Notes under the pieces: model-generated
Told to the model about the DNA's origin: nothing
The model's input: the letters and a program-made list of their open reading frames with translations, nothing else
Database searches by the model: none
Made by a program: the position numbers and the translations under genes
Assembly (NCBI RefSeq): GCF_041435195.1
Contig: NZ_CP108106.1
Location: forward strand, 5,309,501-5,373,500
Source: Streptomyces sp. NBC_00224
GTDB lineage: Bacteria > Actinomycetota > Actinomycetes > Streptomycetales > Streptomycetaceae
Reading direction: 5' to 3'
Length of the DNA stretch: 64,000 bases
Shown here: piece after piece, positions 8,267 through 17,454 of the stretch
Layout: every line of letters begins with the position of its first letter
Numbering within the stretch: the first letter of the stretch is position 1

Positions 8267-11200
8267 GTGACTCGTTCAAGGGTGGGGACGTTGAGATACG
8301 ACGAGGACTCGGGCGGATTCAGACGCCGCCGCGCCACTGCGGCGCTCGGCGCGCTCACGGCGAGCGCGGTGCTGGTCACGCTGCTGCCGAGCGTCGCGGC
8401 GGCCGCCGGGAAGGTCGACTTCTCGGTGCGGTCGGTGCAGAAGACGGCCTCGGTGCCCGGTTCCCAGCTGGGCAAGGGCGGTTCCGCCGCCAGGAGCGAG
8501 ACCGCCGGGCGGCCTTGGCGGGCCCCCAAGGTGACCTGGCCGAAGGCCGGGGACAGTGAGGTCGACCTGAGCCAGGTCGCTCCCGATGCGTTGGCAAAGA
8601 GTGCGGCGGGCCGGAGCGTGGCCGGATCACGTCACGCGGCCGCGCCGGGGAGCCCCGTCGGGGTCGCCCCGCTCGCGCCGAAGGCAGCCAAGGGCGCCGT
8701 CGCCGCGGGGGGTGCGCCCGCCAAGGTCCGGGTGCGGATGGCGGACCGCGGGGCGGCCGACCGGCTGGGCCTGGACGGCGTCGTCCTCGGGGTCGCCCGT
8801 GACGACCGGGGGGCCGCGGCGGGCCGCGCGTCCGTCCAGCTCGACTACAACGCGTTCCGCGGGGCGTACGGGGCGGACTGGGCGAGCCGGCTGCGGCTGG
8901 TGCAGCTGCCGTCCTGTGCGCTGACGACGCCGGATCGGCCGGAGTGCCGTACGGTCCAGCCGCTGGCGACCCGCAACGACTCGAAGACCGGGCTGCTGAC
9001 GGCCGAGGTGGGCCTGGCGGCGGACAAGAGCGCGGCCGGGCCCGCCGCCGCCTTCACCGTCCTCGCCGCCACCGCCGCCCCCGACGGGGCCAACGGGGAC
9101 TTCAAGGCGACTTCGCTCTCGCCGTCCGGGAGTTGGGCTGCCGGGGGCAATGAAGGCGGGTTCTCGTGGGAGTACCCGCTCCAGGTGCCGCCGGTTCCGG
9201 GGGACCTGACCCCCAAGCTCGCCCTCGGGTACTCCTCGTCCTCCATCGACGGCCGTACCGCCTCCTCCAACAACCAGCCCTCCGCGCTCGGCGAGGGCTG
9301 GTCGATGGAGATGGGGTTCATCGAGCGGCAGTACCTGGGCTGCAAGGACGACAACGGCACGGGCACCAACGCCCCGGCCAAGTCCGGTGACCTGTGCTGG
9401 CGTTCGGACAACGCCATGATGTCCCTGAACGGCTCCTCGACCCCGCTGGTCAAGACCGGCACCGGCGACGTCTGGCGCCCCGCCGACGACGACGGCTCCC
9501 GTGTCGAGCGGATCAAGGGCACCGCCACCGACACCAACAACGGCGACGACGACAACGAGTACTGGAAGGTGACCACGCTCGACGGCACCCAGTACTGGTT
9601 CGGCAAGAACCGCCTCCCCGGCTGGGCCACCGGCAAGACCGAGACCGGGTCTACGTACACCGTTCCGGTCTATGGGAACCACGCCAACGAGCCCGGTCAC
9701 GCCACCGCCTTCACGGACTCCGTCCGCACCCAGGGCTGGCGCTGGAACCTCGACTACGTGGTCGACCCGCACGGCAACGCGATGGCGCTCTTCTACACCC
9801 AGGAGAAGAACGCGTACGCCAAGAACTCCGGCGGCTCGACGACCACCAAGCCCAAGGCGGACGCGAGCTACACGCGCGGCGGCCACCTCGACCACATCGA
9901 GTACGGCCACCGCGCCGGACAGGTCTACGCGGCACAGCCCGCCGCCAAGGTGAACTTCACCATGGCCGACCGCTGCCTGGGCACGGCCGCCGACTGCGCC
10001 TTCGACAAGGCGCACGCCTCCAACTGGCCGGACACGCCTGTCGACGAGGTCTGCACGGTCGGCGCGGACTGCCTCAACGGCTCGCCGTCGTTCTGGTCGA
10101 AGAAGCGGCTGACCTCGGTCTCCACCCAGGTGCTCAAGGGCACGGGCTACGCCGACCTCGACACCTGGACCTTCGGCCAGAGCTTCCCCGGCACCGGTGA
10201 CACCGGCGGCAACGGGCTGTGGCTCGACTCGATCGTCCGTACCGGCAAGGCGGGCGGCACCGCCCTGTCGAACCCGGCGGTGACGTTCGGCGGCACGCTG
10301 ATGCCCAACCGCGTGGACGCCTCCGAGGGCCGCCCGCCGCTCAACAAGTACCGCATCACGCGGGTCGGTTCGGAGTACGGCGGAGACACCCTGGTCGAGT
10401 ACTCACCCACCGAGTGCACCTACGCAAGCCCGCCCGCCGAGGCCACCAACGACAAGCGCTGCTACCCGAACTGGTGGACCCCCGAGGGCGGCTCCCAGCC
10501 GGTCAAGGACTGGTTCCACAAGTACGTGGTGACCAAGGTGACCGAGGACGACAAGGTCGCGGGCACCGACTCGGAGGTGACCGAGTACGAGTACCTGGGC
10601 GGCATCGCCTGGGCCAAGGACACCAGCGAGTTCACCCTCGACAAGCACCGCACGTACAGCGATTACCGGGGCTACGGCAAGGTCCGCACCCGCACCGGCA
10701 CGTCGAACAGGACGCTGGAGGAGACCACCTATCTGCGGGGCGTCGACGGCGCCCAGGTGGCCGACTCCTTCGGCGCCCTGTACACCGACGCCGAGCAGTA
10801 CAGCGGCAAGGAGCTGGAGAGCGTCAGCTACGACAAGGACGGCGGCAGGATCGTCGAGTCGTCGGTGGAGAAGCCGTGGTCGAAGCTGACCGCGACCCAG
10901 ACCCGTCCGGGCACCACCGACGCGCACGCCTACCAGACGGACACCGACACCAGCACCGAGCGGACCCTGCTGGACAACGGCAGCTGGCGCACCACGCGCT
11001 CGTCCGCCACTTTCGACGCGTACGGCCAGAGCCTCACTCTCACCGACGAGGGCGACATCGCGGTCTCCGGTGACGAGCAGTGCACCCGCACCACCTATGT
11101 GGCGCCGGACACCACCAACTACCTGGTCTCCTACATCGCTTCCGAGCAGAAGACCTCCACCACCTGCGGCACGGCCCCCTCGGCGGCCACCATCACGGCC

Positions 11201-14200
11201 GAGACCCGCACCACGTACGACACCAGCGCGTACGGCGCCGCGCCCGTCGCGGGCAAGGCGATGCCCTCCAAGGTCGAGGAGCTGGACCGCTACAACGCCG
11301 GTCTGCCGGTGTTCGTCACCACCTCCACCGCGCTCTACGACGCGTACGGGCGGATGACGCAGACCATCGACGCCGCCAACGCCAAGACCACCACCGTCTA
11401 CACACCGTCCACCGGCGCCCAGCCGACGACCGTGAAGACCACCGACAACAAGGGCTTCACGACCAGCGTCGACCTCGACGGTCTGCGCGGGCTCACGGTG
11501 AAGGCGACCGACGCCAACGGACGGGTCACCAGCCAGGAGTACGACGGGCTCGGGCAGCTCACCGCCGCCTGGAAGCCGGGCCGGACCAAGCCCGCCTCGG
11601 CCGACGTCACCTTCTCCTACCAGGTACGCAACGACGGCCCCACCGCCGTCACCTCCAACACGCTCCTGGAGAGCGGCAAGTACCGCAAGGCGGTGACCCT
11701 CTACGACGGTCTGCTGCGCAAGCGGCAGACCCAGACCGAGGCGTACGGCGGCACGGGCCGGCTGATCACGGACAGCTTCTACGACAGCCAGGGCCGCACC
11801 TACAAGGACAACGCCGAGTACTACAACGACCAGCCGGTCGCGGCGGGCGTCTTCGCGGTGGCCGACAACCAGGTCCCGGCGCAGACCGTGACCGAGTTCG
11901 ACGGCATGGGCCGGGCCACCGCGTCCCTCGCGCTCACCAAGGGCACCGAGCGGTGGCGCACGACCACCACCTACGGCGGCAACTGGACGGCGACCGTCCC
12001 GCCGGGCGGCGCCACTGCCACGCTGGTGGTCAACAACGCCCACGACAAGCCGGTCGAGCTGCGCCAGTACAAGGACGGCAACCCGGTCATCGGCGCGAGC
12101 GCCGACAAGTACGAGGCGCTGAAGTACACGTACGACAGCGCCGACCGGCTCACCAAGCTGGTCGACGCGGCGGGCAACACCTGGTCGGCCGGCTTCGACC
12201 TGCGCGGCCGCCAGATCACCTCCTCCGACCCGGACAAGGGCGCGGTCTCCACGACCTACACGCCCGACGGCAAGACGGCGACGAGGAAGGACGCCCGGGG
12301 CACGGTCCTGGCGTACACCTACGACGAGATCGGCCGCCCCACCAGCCTGCGCAAGGACAGCGACACCGGCCCCAAGCTCGCCGAGTGGACGTACGACACG
12401 CTGACCGGCGGCAAGAAGATGCTGAGCTCGTCGACCCGCTGGGACAACGGCAACGCGTACACCACGGCCGTGAAGGGCTATGACGCGGCGGGCCGGGCCA
12501 CCGGTTCGGTGATCACGGTCCCGGCGGCCGAGGGCAAGCTCCAGGGCACCTACGAGTTCGGCTCCACCTACACGCCGAACACGGGCCTCGCCAACACCAC
12601 GGCCTTCCCGGCCGGTGGCGGTCTCCCGGCGGAGACGGTCCGCCAGGGCTACTCGGACTACGGCCTGGCGACCACGGTCGGCAACGGCACGGACGTGTAC
12701 TCGCTGGGCAACCAGTACTCGCCGTCCGGCTCCATCCTGCAGACCGTGCTCGGCGCGGTCGGCGCCCGCACGGTCCAGACGTTCACCTACGAGGAGGACA
12801 CCCGCCGGCTCAGCAGCGTGGTCAACGACCGCGAGTCGCAGGGCCCGCAGACCATCGACAACAAGGTCTACAGCTACGACCCGGCGGGCAACATCACCCG
12901 TATCCGCAACGACCGCGACGACAAGTCGGTCACCGACACGCAGTGCTTCACGTACGACTTCGCGGCGCGGCTCTCGCACGCGTGGACGGGCACCGACGAC
13001 TGCGCGCTGAAGCCGTCCACGGACGTCCGCCCCAAGGTGGGCGGCATCGACCCGTACTGGTCTTCGTACACGTACGACACGGTCGGCAACCGGGCCTCCG
13101 AGGTCCAGCACGACGTGAGCGGCGACACCGCCAAGGACGTGCGGCGCGGCTACTCCTACCCGCAGCCGGGCGAGACCCGTCCGCACGGCATGGACACGGT
13201 CGGCATCACCGGACCCGGGGCGCGCACCGACTCGTTCGAGTACGACGCCTCCGGCAACACCACCCGCCGGGTGACGTCCGCCGGCGACCAGCAGCTGACC
13301 TGGGACGCCGAGGGCAACCTCGCCTCCTCGACGATCGGCGGCCAGACGTCCACGTTCCTCTACGACGTGGACGGCTCCCGGCTGCTGCGCCGGGACCCGG
13401 GCGCGGTGACCCTGTACCTGGGCGCCGAGGAGCTGACGCTGACCAAGGCGAGCAACTCGGTGACCGGCGTCCGCTACTACTCGGCGGGCAACGCCACGGT
13501 CGCGCGCGGCTCGGACGGCTCGATCACCTATCTGCTCGGTGACCACCAGGGCACCGACGAGGTGGCGGTCGACTCGGTGACCCTGTCGGTCACCCGGCGC
13601 GCCTCCGGCCCGTTCGGCACCCCGCGCGGCACCCAGCCGCAGACGGCCTGGCCGGGCGACCGGGGCTTCGTGGGCGGCACCGCCGACAAGTCCACGGGCC
13701 TCACGCACATGGGGGCCCGCGAGTACGACGCGGCCAACGGCCGGTTCGCCTCGGTGGACCCGGTCATGGACCTCTCCGACCCGCAGCAGATCAACGGGTA
13801 CGCGTACGCCAACAACTCGCCGGTCACCGACAGCGACCCGAGCGGCGCGTTCCACATCGGCAAGATCTTCAAGAAGATCAAGCACGCGGTGAAGAAGGTC
13901 TACCACGCGATCAAGCGGATCGTCCGCCGCGTGGTGCACCGGGTCGCCAAGCGTTACACGCCCTACTACCGTGCCCTGCGCGCCATGTGGTCGCACGGCG
14001 AGAAGGGCACCCAGTTCGGCCACTTCAACGTGGGCAAGGGACCCGACCGGGGCGTCATCATGATGAAGTTCTTCATCCACACGAAGGACGCGATGAAGAT
14101 CCCGGGCCTGGGCTACCAGCTGCTGGGCGACAACCGCGAGTACTCGAACGACCCGGACGCGGCTTACCGCATGGTCCTGTTCTGGGACACGGCCACGGGT

Positions 14201-14707
14201 GACGTGACCTTCAAGGTCTCGCCGTCCCACACCAAGCCGTCGACCAAGCACATCTCGTCGTACCTGATGAGCCAGGCCGGCGGCGGTTCCGGCTACGACA
14301 TCGAGTCGCCGTCGAGGATGATCCCGGCGGACCCGCTGTCGCTCAACGACTACCCCTCGGAGAGCGTCACCGGCCGCAACATCGTGAACTACAGCTTCCT
14401 CGGGCAGTTCCACTCGAACTCGTCCAAGCTGGACCTCGGCATAGCGGGGGTGAACAGCTTGATGCCCCTGTTCTCGGTCGACACACATGTGACGATCGCC
14501 GCCAACAAGGGCTCGGTGACCGTGACCCGGAAGGGGGATCACTACCCCGACATGGAGGTCGTCCAGTACCGTCGGTCGCAGCCGCCGCAGGTCGTCGCGC
14601 ACGACCGGATGGACAACGTCTCCGGTCTGGACTCGATGCCCTGGTACGGCAACAAGGACATGCGGTACTGGAACTCCGCCCAATGCCTGAAGGACCCGCC
14701 GAAGTGA
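8267..14707 (+). CDS. secreted RHS/YD-repeat protein with variable C-terminal domain (candidate polymorphic toxin)
   Basis: 2146 residues from GTG. A long arginine-containing signal sequence (residues about 1-47, ending SVAAAAG) is followed by an SpvB-like segment (near 310: LALGYSSSSIDG). A long array of YD repeats then runs to about 1850 (for example YDSADRLTKLVDAAGNTW, YDPAGNITRIRN). The RHS core-end signature lies at about 1820-1860 and finishes in DPSGA. RHS shells form a hollow cage, and the sequence after this junction is the variable cargo. Here the cargo is residues 1862-2146: a cationic helix (KIFKKIKHAVKKVYHAIKR) followed by about 230 residues I do not recognise. Product class is secure; toxin activity is inferred from architecture. 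The coupled small membrane gene follows at once. Confidence 0.9.
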   Translation: MTRSRVGTLRYDEDSGGFRRRRATAALGALTASAVLVTLLPSVAAAAGKVDFSVRSVQKTASVPGSQLGKGGSAARSETAGRPWRAPKVTWPKAGDSEVDLSQVAPDALAKSAAGRSVAGSRHAAAPGSPVGVAPLAPKAAKGAVAAGGAPAKVRVRMADRGAADRLGLDGVVLGVARDDRGAAAGRASVQLDYNAFRGAYGADWASRLRLVQLPSCALTTPDRPECRTVQPLATRNDSKTGLLTAEVGLAADKSAAGPAAAFTVLAATAAPDGANGDFKATSLSPSGSWAAGGNEGGFSWEYPLQVPPVPGDLTPKLALGYSSSSIDGRTASSNNQPSALGEGWSMEMGFIERQYLGCKDDNGTGTNAPAKSGDLCWRSDNAMMSLNGSSTPLVKTGTGDVWRPADDDGSRVERIKGTATDTNNGDDDNEYWKVTTLDGTQYWFGKNRLPGWATGKTETGSTYTVPVYGNHANEPGHATAFTDSVRTQGWRWNLDYVVDPHGNAMALFYTQEKNAYAKNSGGSTTTKPKADASYTRGGHLDHIEYGHRAGQVYAAQPAAKVNFTMADRCLGTAADCAFDKAHASNWPDTPVDEVCTVGADCLNGSPSFWSKKRLTSVSTQVLKGTGYADLDTWTFGQSFPGTGDTGGNGLWLDSIVRTGKAGGTALSNPAVTFGGTLMPNRVDASEGRPPLNKYRITRVGSEYGGDTLVEYSPTECTYASPPAEATNDKRCYPNWWTPEGGSQPVKDWFHKYVVTKVTEDDKVAGTDSEVTEYEYLGGIAWAKDTSEFTLDKHRTYSDYRGYGKVRTRTGTSNRTLEETTYLRGVDGAQVADSFGALYTDAEQYSGKELESVSYDKDGGRIVESSVEKPWSKLTATQTRPGTTDAHAYQTDTDTSTERTLLDNGSWRTTRSSATFDAYGQSLTLTDEGDIAVSGDEQCTRTTYVAPDTTNYLVSYIASEQKTSTTCGTAPSAATITAETRTTYDTSAYGAAPVAGKAMPSKVEELDRYNAGLPVFVTTSTALYDAYGRMTQTIDAANAKTTTVYTPSTGAQPTTVKTTDNKGFTTSVDLDGLRGLTVKATDANGRVTSQEYDGLGQLTAAWKPGRTKPASADVTFSYQVRNDGPTAVTSNTLLESGKYRKAVTLYDGLLRKRQTQTEAYGGTGRLITDSFYDSQGRTYKDNAEYYNDQPVAAGVFAVADNQVPAQTVTEFDGMGRATASLALTKGTERWRTTTTYGGNWTATVPPGGATATLVVNNAHDKPVELRQYKDGNPVIGASADKYEALKYTYDSADRLTKLVDAAGNTWSAGFDLRGRQITSSDPDKGAVSTTYTPDGKTATRKDARGTVLAYTYDEIGRPTSLRKDSDTGPKLAEWTYDTLTGGKKMLSSSTRWDNGNAYTTAVKGYDAAGRATGSVITVPAAEGKLQGTYEFGSTYTPNTGLANTTAFPAGGGLPAETVRQGYSDYGLATTVGNGTDVYSLGNQYSPSGSILQTVLGAVGARTVQTFTYEEDTRRLSSVVNDRESQGPQTIDNKVYSYDPAGNITRIRNDRDDKSVTDTQCFTYDFAARLSHAWTGTDDCALKPSTDVRPKVGGIDPYWSSYTYDTVGNRASEVQHDVSGDTAKDVRRGYSYPQPGETRPHGMDTVGITGPGARTDSFEYDASGNTTRRVTSAGDQQLTWDAEGNLASSTIGGQTSTFLYDVDGSRLLRRDPGAVTLYLGAEELTLTKASNSVTGVRYYSAGNATVARGSDGSITYLLGDHQGTDEVAVDSVTLSVTRRASGPFGTPRGTQPQTAWPGDRGFVGGTADKSTGLTHMGAREYDAANGRFASVDPVMDLSDPQQINGYAYANNSPVTDSDPSGAFHIGKIFKKIKHAVKKVYHAIKRIVRRVVHRVAKRYTPYYRALRAMWSHGEKGTQFGHFNVGKGPDRGVIMMKFFIHTKDAMKIPGLGYQLLGDNREYSNDPDAAYRMVLFWDTATGDVTFKVSPSHTKPSTKHISSYLMSQAGGGSGYDIESPSRMIPADPLSLNDYPSESVTGRNIVNYSFLGQFHSNSSKLDLGIAGVNSLMPLFSVDTHVTIAANKGSVTVTRKGDHYPDMEVVQYRRSQPPQVVAHDRMDNVSGLDSMPWYGNKDMRYWNSAQCLKDPPK

Positions 14708-15066
14708 CCCACGCACCCTGGTTCCCGCGCTGCGCGGCTCGCTACGTCCCGCTCTGCGCGGCCGGCTGGTTCCTCGCGATGGCACTGACCCCGCGAGGGG
14801 AGCTGTCCTTCGGGGAGCAGCTGGCGGACGGCGTGAACCTGATGCTGTTCGTGGCGGCGGTCTCGCTGTTCCTGCTGCTCCTCCTGGGCGTGCTCAAGAG
14901 GTACGGAACGCCGGGCGGCTTCCGGACGGCGGCGGTCTTCCTCCTCCTCATGCCGGTGCTGCCACTGGCACTGGGCGGCGGCGGAGCGCTGTTCGGGATC
15001 ATGTTCCTCACCCAGGTGGTCTTCGCGACGGCGGTCATGCCGAAGCCGGAGCTGCTGGCGGTGTGA
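14704..15066 (+). CDS. small polytopic membrane protein, candidate immunity protein for the RHS C-terminus
   Basis: 120 residues from the GTG at 14704, which overlaps the RHS stop in GTGA and so is likely translationally coupled. An in-frame ATG at 14683 would overlap more. There are four hydrophobic segments (about 9-25, 40-60, 73-94, 95-115) with few charges between them. No family is recognised. Immunity genes of RHS toxins typically sit directly downstream, often overlapping, and membrane immunity proteins usually protect against membrane- or envelope-acting toxins. That role is an inference from position only. Confidence 0.7.
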   Translation: MTHAPWFPRCAARYVPLCAAGWFLAMALTPRGELSFGEQLADGVNLMLFVAAVSLFLLLLLGVLKRYGTPGGFRTAAVFLLLMPVLPLALGGGGALFGIMFLTQVVFATAVMPKPELLAV

Positions 15067-15082
15067 GGTAGTCGAGCGAGTG

Positions 15083-15114
15083 GGGGCCCGGCGCCGAGGG
15101 TGGCGCCGGGCCCC
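15083..15114 (+). terminator. terminator of the RHS operon
   Basis: GGGGCCCGGCGCC and its exact complement GGCGCCGGGCCCC enclose a 6-base loop, followed by TCTTCGTTT. It lies 17 bases after the membrane-protein stop. Confidence 0.85.
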
Positions 15115-15385
15115 TCTTCGTTTCGGAAGTACGGCCACGGCCGAAGAGGTTCCGGGGCGGGAGCGATTCCGCTTCGGGGCCTTGACGTGCGCGAGCTCGC
15201 AATTCCCGGAAGCCGGAGAGAATTCCCCGGCCAGCAGGGCCGAAAATCGGGGGTGAATTGCACCCCGCCCCGGCCATCCTCATTCCCGCCGTACGACGTG
15301 AAGTCCCCGTTACGGAACGGGCGGAGGCCACCTAGGTTGGGGCTCGCTCGATCAAAGCCGTCCCCTTGTACACCCAGGAGGATTC
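15115..15385. other. non-coding region before the beta-trefoil gene
   Basis: No reading frame with Streptomyces codon bias. It carries an AGGAGG ribosome-binding site just before 15386 and presumably the promoter. Nothing else stands out. Confidence 0.5.
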
Positions 15386-15826
15386 ATGGCAGCCGAGTTC
15401 CTTACCCACGGCACGTACGCCATCAAGAACGCCGCGTACCAGGACCGCGTGATCGACGTGCGCGACGCCCGCTCCGAGCCCAACACGCCCATCATCGGCT
15501 ACAGCTACCACAAGGGCGAGAACCAGCAGTGGGAGGTCGAGCAGTTCCCCGGCAACGTCTACCAGCTCCGGAGCAAGCTCATCACCGTCGGTGGCACCCC
15601 GATCTTCTTCGCGCAGAGCACCATCAGGGTCTACCCGCCGATGATCGCCACGCAGCCGTACCCCCAGCAGTGGTCGATCGAGCCGGTCGGCGACGGCCTG
15701 TTCCGGATCCACTTCCCGTACATGGACGGCGTGGCAACGCTGCCTGACGAGAGGGAGAAGGCGCAGCTCATCATCGCGCCCTGGGAAGGCCTCGAAAACC
15801 AGAAGTGGCGTTTCGAGAACGTCTGA
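15386..15826 (+). CDS. leaderless ricin-type beta-trefoil protein
   Basis: 146 residues without a signal peptide. Three internally similar blocks of about 45 residues each carry a Q-x-W element (ENQQWEVE near 51, PQQWSIE near 97, NQKWRFE near 141), the hallmark of the ricin-B/beta-trefoil fold. The pattern (GTYAIKNAAYQDRVIDVRD) looks closer to the fungal-type cytoplasmic lectins and protease inhibitors than to secreted actinobacterial ricin domains, which is a tentative impression. Strong AGGAGG start and a strong terminator make it a stand-alone, probably well expressed unit. Binding specificity unknown. Confidence 0.8.
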   Translation: MAAEFLTHGTYAIKNAAYQDRVIDVRDARSEPNTPIIGYSYHKGENQQWEVEQFPGNVYQLRSKLITVGGTPIFFAQSTIRVYPPMIATQPYPQQWSIEPVGDGLFRIHFPYMDGVATLPDEREKAQLIIAPWEGLENQKWRFENV

Positions 15827-15848
15827 TCCTGACGGCTCGAACGGAACG

Positions 15849-15891
15849 GCGGCTGCGCCGACTTACAAGGTCGGCGCAGCCGCTTTTTTTT
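15849..15891 (+). terminator. strong intrinsic terminator
   Basis: A perfect 14-bp stem (GCGGCTGCGCCGAC and complement) with a 7-base loop, followed by eight T residues. It ends the beta-trefoil gene and may also serve the DUF397 gene coming from the other side. Confidence 0.92.
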
Positions 15892-15894
15892 GTT

Positions 15895-16083
15895 TTACCG
15901 AGTGGCGTACGAGACGAATGCGGCCCAGGCGGACGGGAGTACGGTAATTTCCGGGCCGCCGGTGCGGTTGTTCTTGGAGTCGCGGATGTGGATTGCGGAG
16001 GGGTGGGTCGCGATCTCGATGCACGCGCCGCCTTCGCCGCTGCTGTAGCTGCTCTTGAACCAGTGGAGTTGCTCGGTGCTCAT
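15895..16083 (-). CDS. DUF397 protein
   Basis: 62 residues with the DUF397 signature: WFKSSYSSGEGGACIEIA near the N-terminus, a central IHIRDSKN, and a C-terminal AWAAFVSY. DUF397 proteins are small partners of XRE-DUF5753 regulators in Streptomyces (the WhiJ/AbaA type of locus) and are thought to modulate them. The start overlaps the XRE stop in ATGA, so the two are translated together. Confidence 0.92.
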   Translation of the reverse strand: MSTEQLHWFKSSYSSGEGGACIEIATHPSAIHIRDSKNNRTGGPEITVLPSAWAAFVSYATR

Positions 16084-16913
16084 CGTTCCCCCAGCATCTT
16101 CTCGATCAGGGACAGAGACTCCCGTGGCGTGAGAGCCTGCGCCCGGATGATCCCATAGCGGTCGCTGAAGACGGCGACCTCGTGAGGATCGGTGATCAAC
16201 CGGGGGTGTCCGTAGATCTCGATGTACGCGACCTGCTGCCGCCCCTTGGGGGTCAGCAGGATGAACGAGCCGTCCTGGCTGGGGTGGTCATCCCGATCCA
16301 GCGGCATCACCTGGAGCTCTACGGTTCGCAGCCTCCCGATGCGCAGGAGTTGTCGCAACTGGTTTGTCTGGACGTCCCGCCCTCCTGTCGGGCGGCGTAG
16401 TACCGACTCTTCCAGCACGAAGCTGGACGTAGGTGCGGGCCAACGCTCGAAGAGCTGCTGCCGGGCCATTCGGTCCGCCACCCGTTTCTCGATGGTCGCC
16501 TCGTCCAGCAGCGGCCGACGGTGGGTGAAGATCGCCCGCGCGTACTCCTCGGTCTGGAGCAGGCCCGGCACCGCTTGCGTGCTGTAGTCGTGGATGGCGA
16601 CGGCCTCAGCCTCGGTCTTGGCGTAATCCCGGAACCAACCCGGATGCCGCACCCGGGACTTCGCCTGGGCCCGCTCGATCGACTTCTTCGCCGCGATCAG
16701 CAACCCATCCGCGTTCAGGACGTCGTCCGCCTTGTCGAGGAAGTCCGGCTGTGTGATCCGTACGCCCCGCTCCATCGCGGAGATCTGGCTCTCCGTGTAC
16801 CCGACGATGCGGCCGAACTCCCGCTGCGTCAGCCCGGCCCGGACGCGCAGCAGCTTCATCTGCTCGCCCACGGCGGTGAACAGGTCCGAGGTGATGTCCT
16901 CTTCCTCCTCCAT
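16080..16913 (-). CDS. XRE-family regulator with DUF5753 domain (WhiJ-like)
   Basis: 277 residues. The N-terminal XRE helix-turn-helix spans about 13-70 (MKLLRVRAGLTQREFGRIVG, YTESQISAMERG). The C-terminal DUF5753 domain spans about 90-275 and contains VPGLLQTEEYARAI. Start at 16913 chosen because GGAGGGG precedes it; the ATG at 16925 lacks a ribosome-binding site. Relatives of this type (WhiJ and paralogues) control development and antibiotic production together with a DUF397 partner. The gene is divergent from an HATPase gene, the usual third member, and the whole set sits next to the RiPP locus. Confidence 0.92.
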   Translation of the reverse strand: MEEEEDITSDLFTAVGEQMKLLRVRAGLTQREFGRIVGYTESQISAMERGVRITQPDFLDKADDVLNADGLLIAAKKSIERAQAKSRVRHPGWFRDYAKTEAEAVAIHDYSTQAVPGLLQTEEYARAIFTHRRPLLDEATIEKRVADRMARQQLFERWPAPTSSFVLEESVLRRPTGGRDVQTNQLRQLLRIGRLRTVELQVMPLDRDDHPSQDGSFILLTPKGRQQVAYIEIYGHPRLITDPHEVAVFSDRYGIIRAQALTPRESLSLIEKMLGER

Positions 16914-17034
16914 GCACCCCTCCATGGGTCACGGGCGAAGACTCGTACAGGGCGTGCGCCGGACCCGTACAGAAAAGCCGGTGTCGGGCCGACGACCCTG
17001 TTCAGCGTACGCACACCTCGTCACGCTCGGTGAC

Positions 17035-17454
17035 ATGAATCCCCAAATCACCACCCCCACGGTCGAGTTCGCGCGGTGGTTCAGCAGTACGCGCCGGGGC
17101 GCCCGCCTCGCCCGGATCCTCGCGCTCGGGCAGCTCGACGCCTGGGGCGTGCCGCACGGCAGCGAGGGGTCCGACGCCGCCGCCCTGATCGTGGCCGAGC
17201 TGGCGGCGAACGCCGTGCTCCACGGACGCGTGCCGGGCGAGGACTTCGAACTCCGGCTCGCACTCGGCACGGTACTCCGCATCGAGGTGACGGACACCAG
17301 GGCCGACCGGCTCCCGCGCCGCCCGGAACCCGCCGGGGACGCTGAGAGCGGACGGGGCCTGCTGCTGGTCGAGGCGCTGGCGAAGGCGTGGGGGGTGGAC
17401 GGGCGGGGGCCGGAGAAGACGGTGTGGGCGGAGGTGGATGTGCGGGGTGCCTAG
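17035..17454 (+). CDS. anti-sigma-factor-like HATPase (GHKL ATP-binding) protein
   Basis: 139 residues of the HATPase_c_2/RsbW-like family. The N-box is visible as IVAELAANAVLHGR (Asn for Mg-ATP), then IEVTDTRAD (G1-like) and ESGRGLLLVEALAKAWGV (G2-like). In Streptomyces these stand-alone kinases accompany XRE/DUF397 pairs. They may phosphorylate or sequester partners, but most are uncharacterised. ATG at 17035 chosen for homology; the frame upstream is a shadow of the XRE gene. Confidence 0.85.
   Translation: MNPQITTPTVEFARWFSSTRRGARLARILALGQLDAWGVPHGSEGSDAAALIVAELAANAVLHGRVPGEDFELRLALGTVLRIEVTDTRADRLPRRPEPAGDAESGRGLLLVEALAKAWGVDGRGPEKTVWAEVDVRGA

Noticed and set aside
10403..14785. Very long open frame (1460 codons) on the minus strand opposite the RHS gene
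   Set aside because: It is a mirror of the RHS frame caused by high GC. Its translation is low-complexity Arg/Val/Gly-rich, with no recognisable domain, while the plus-strand frame has clear RHS repeats.
15386..15826. The beta-trefoil protein as the immunity protein of the RHS toxin
   Set aside because: A strong terminator (15083-15114) and 319 bases separate it from the RHS operon, and it has its own expression signals; the overlapping membrane gene is a better candidate.
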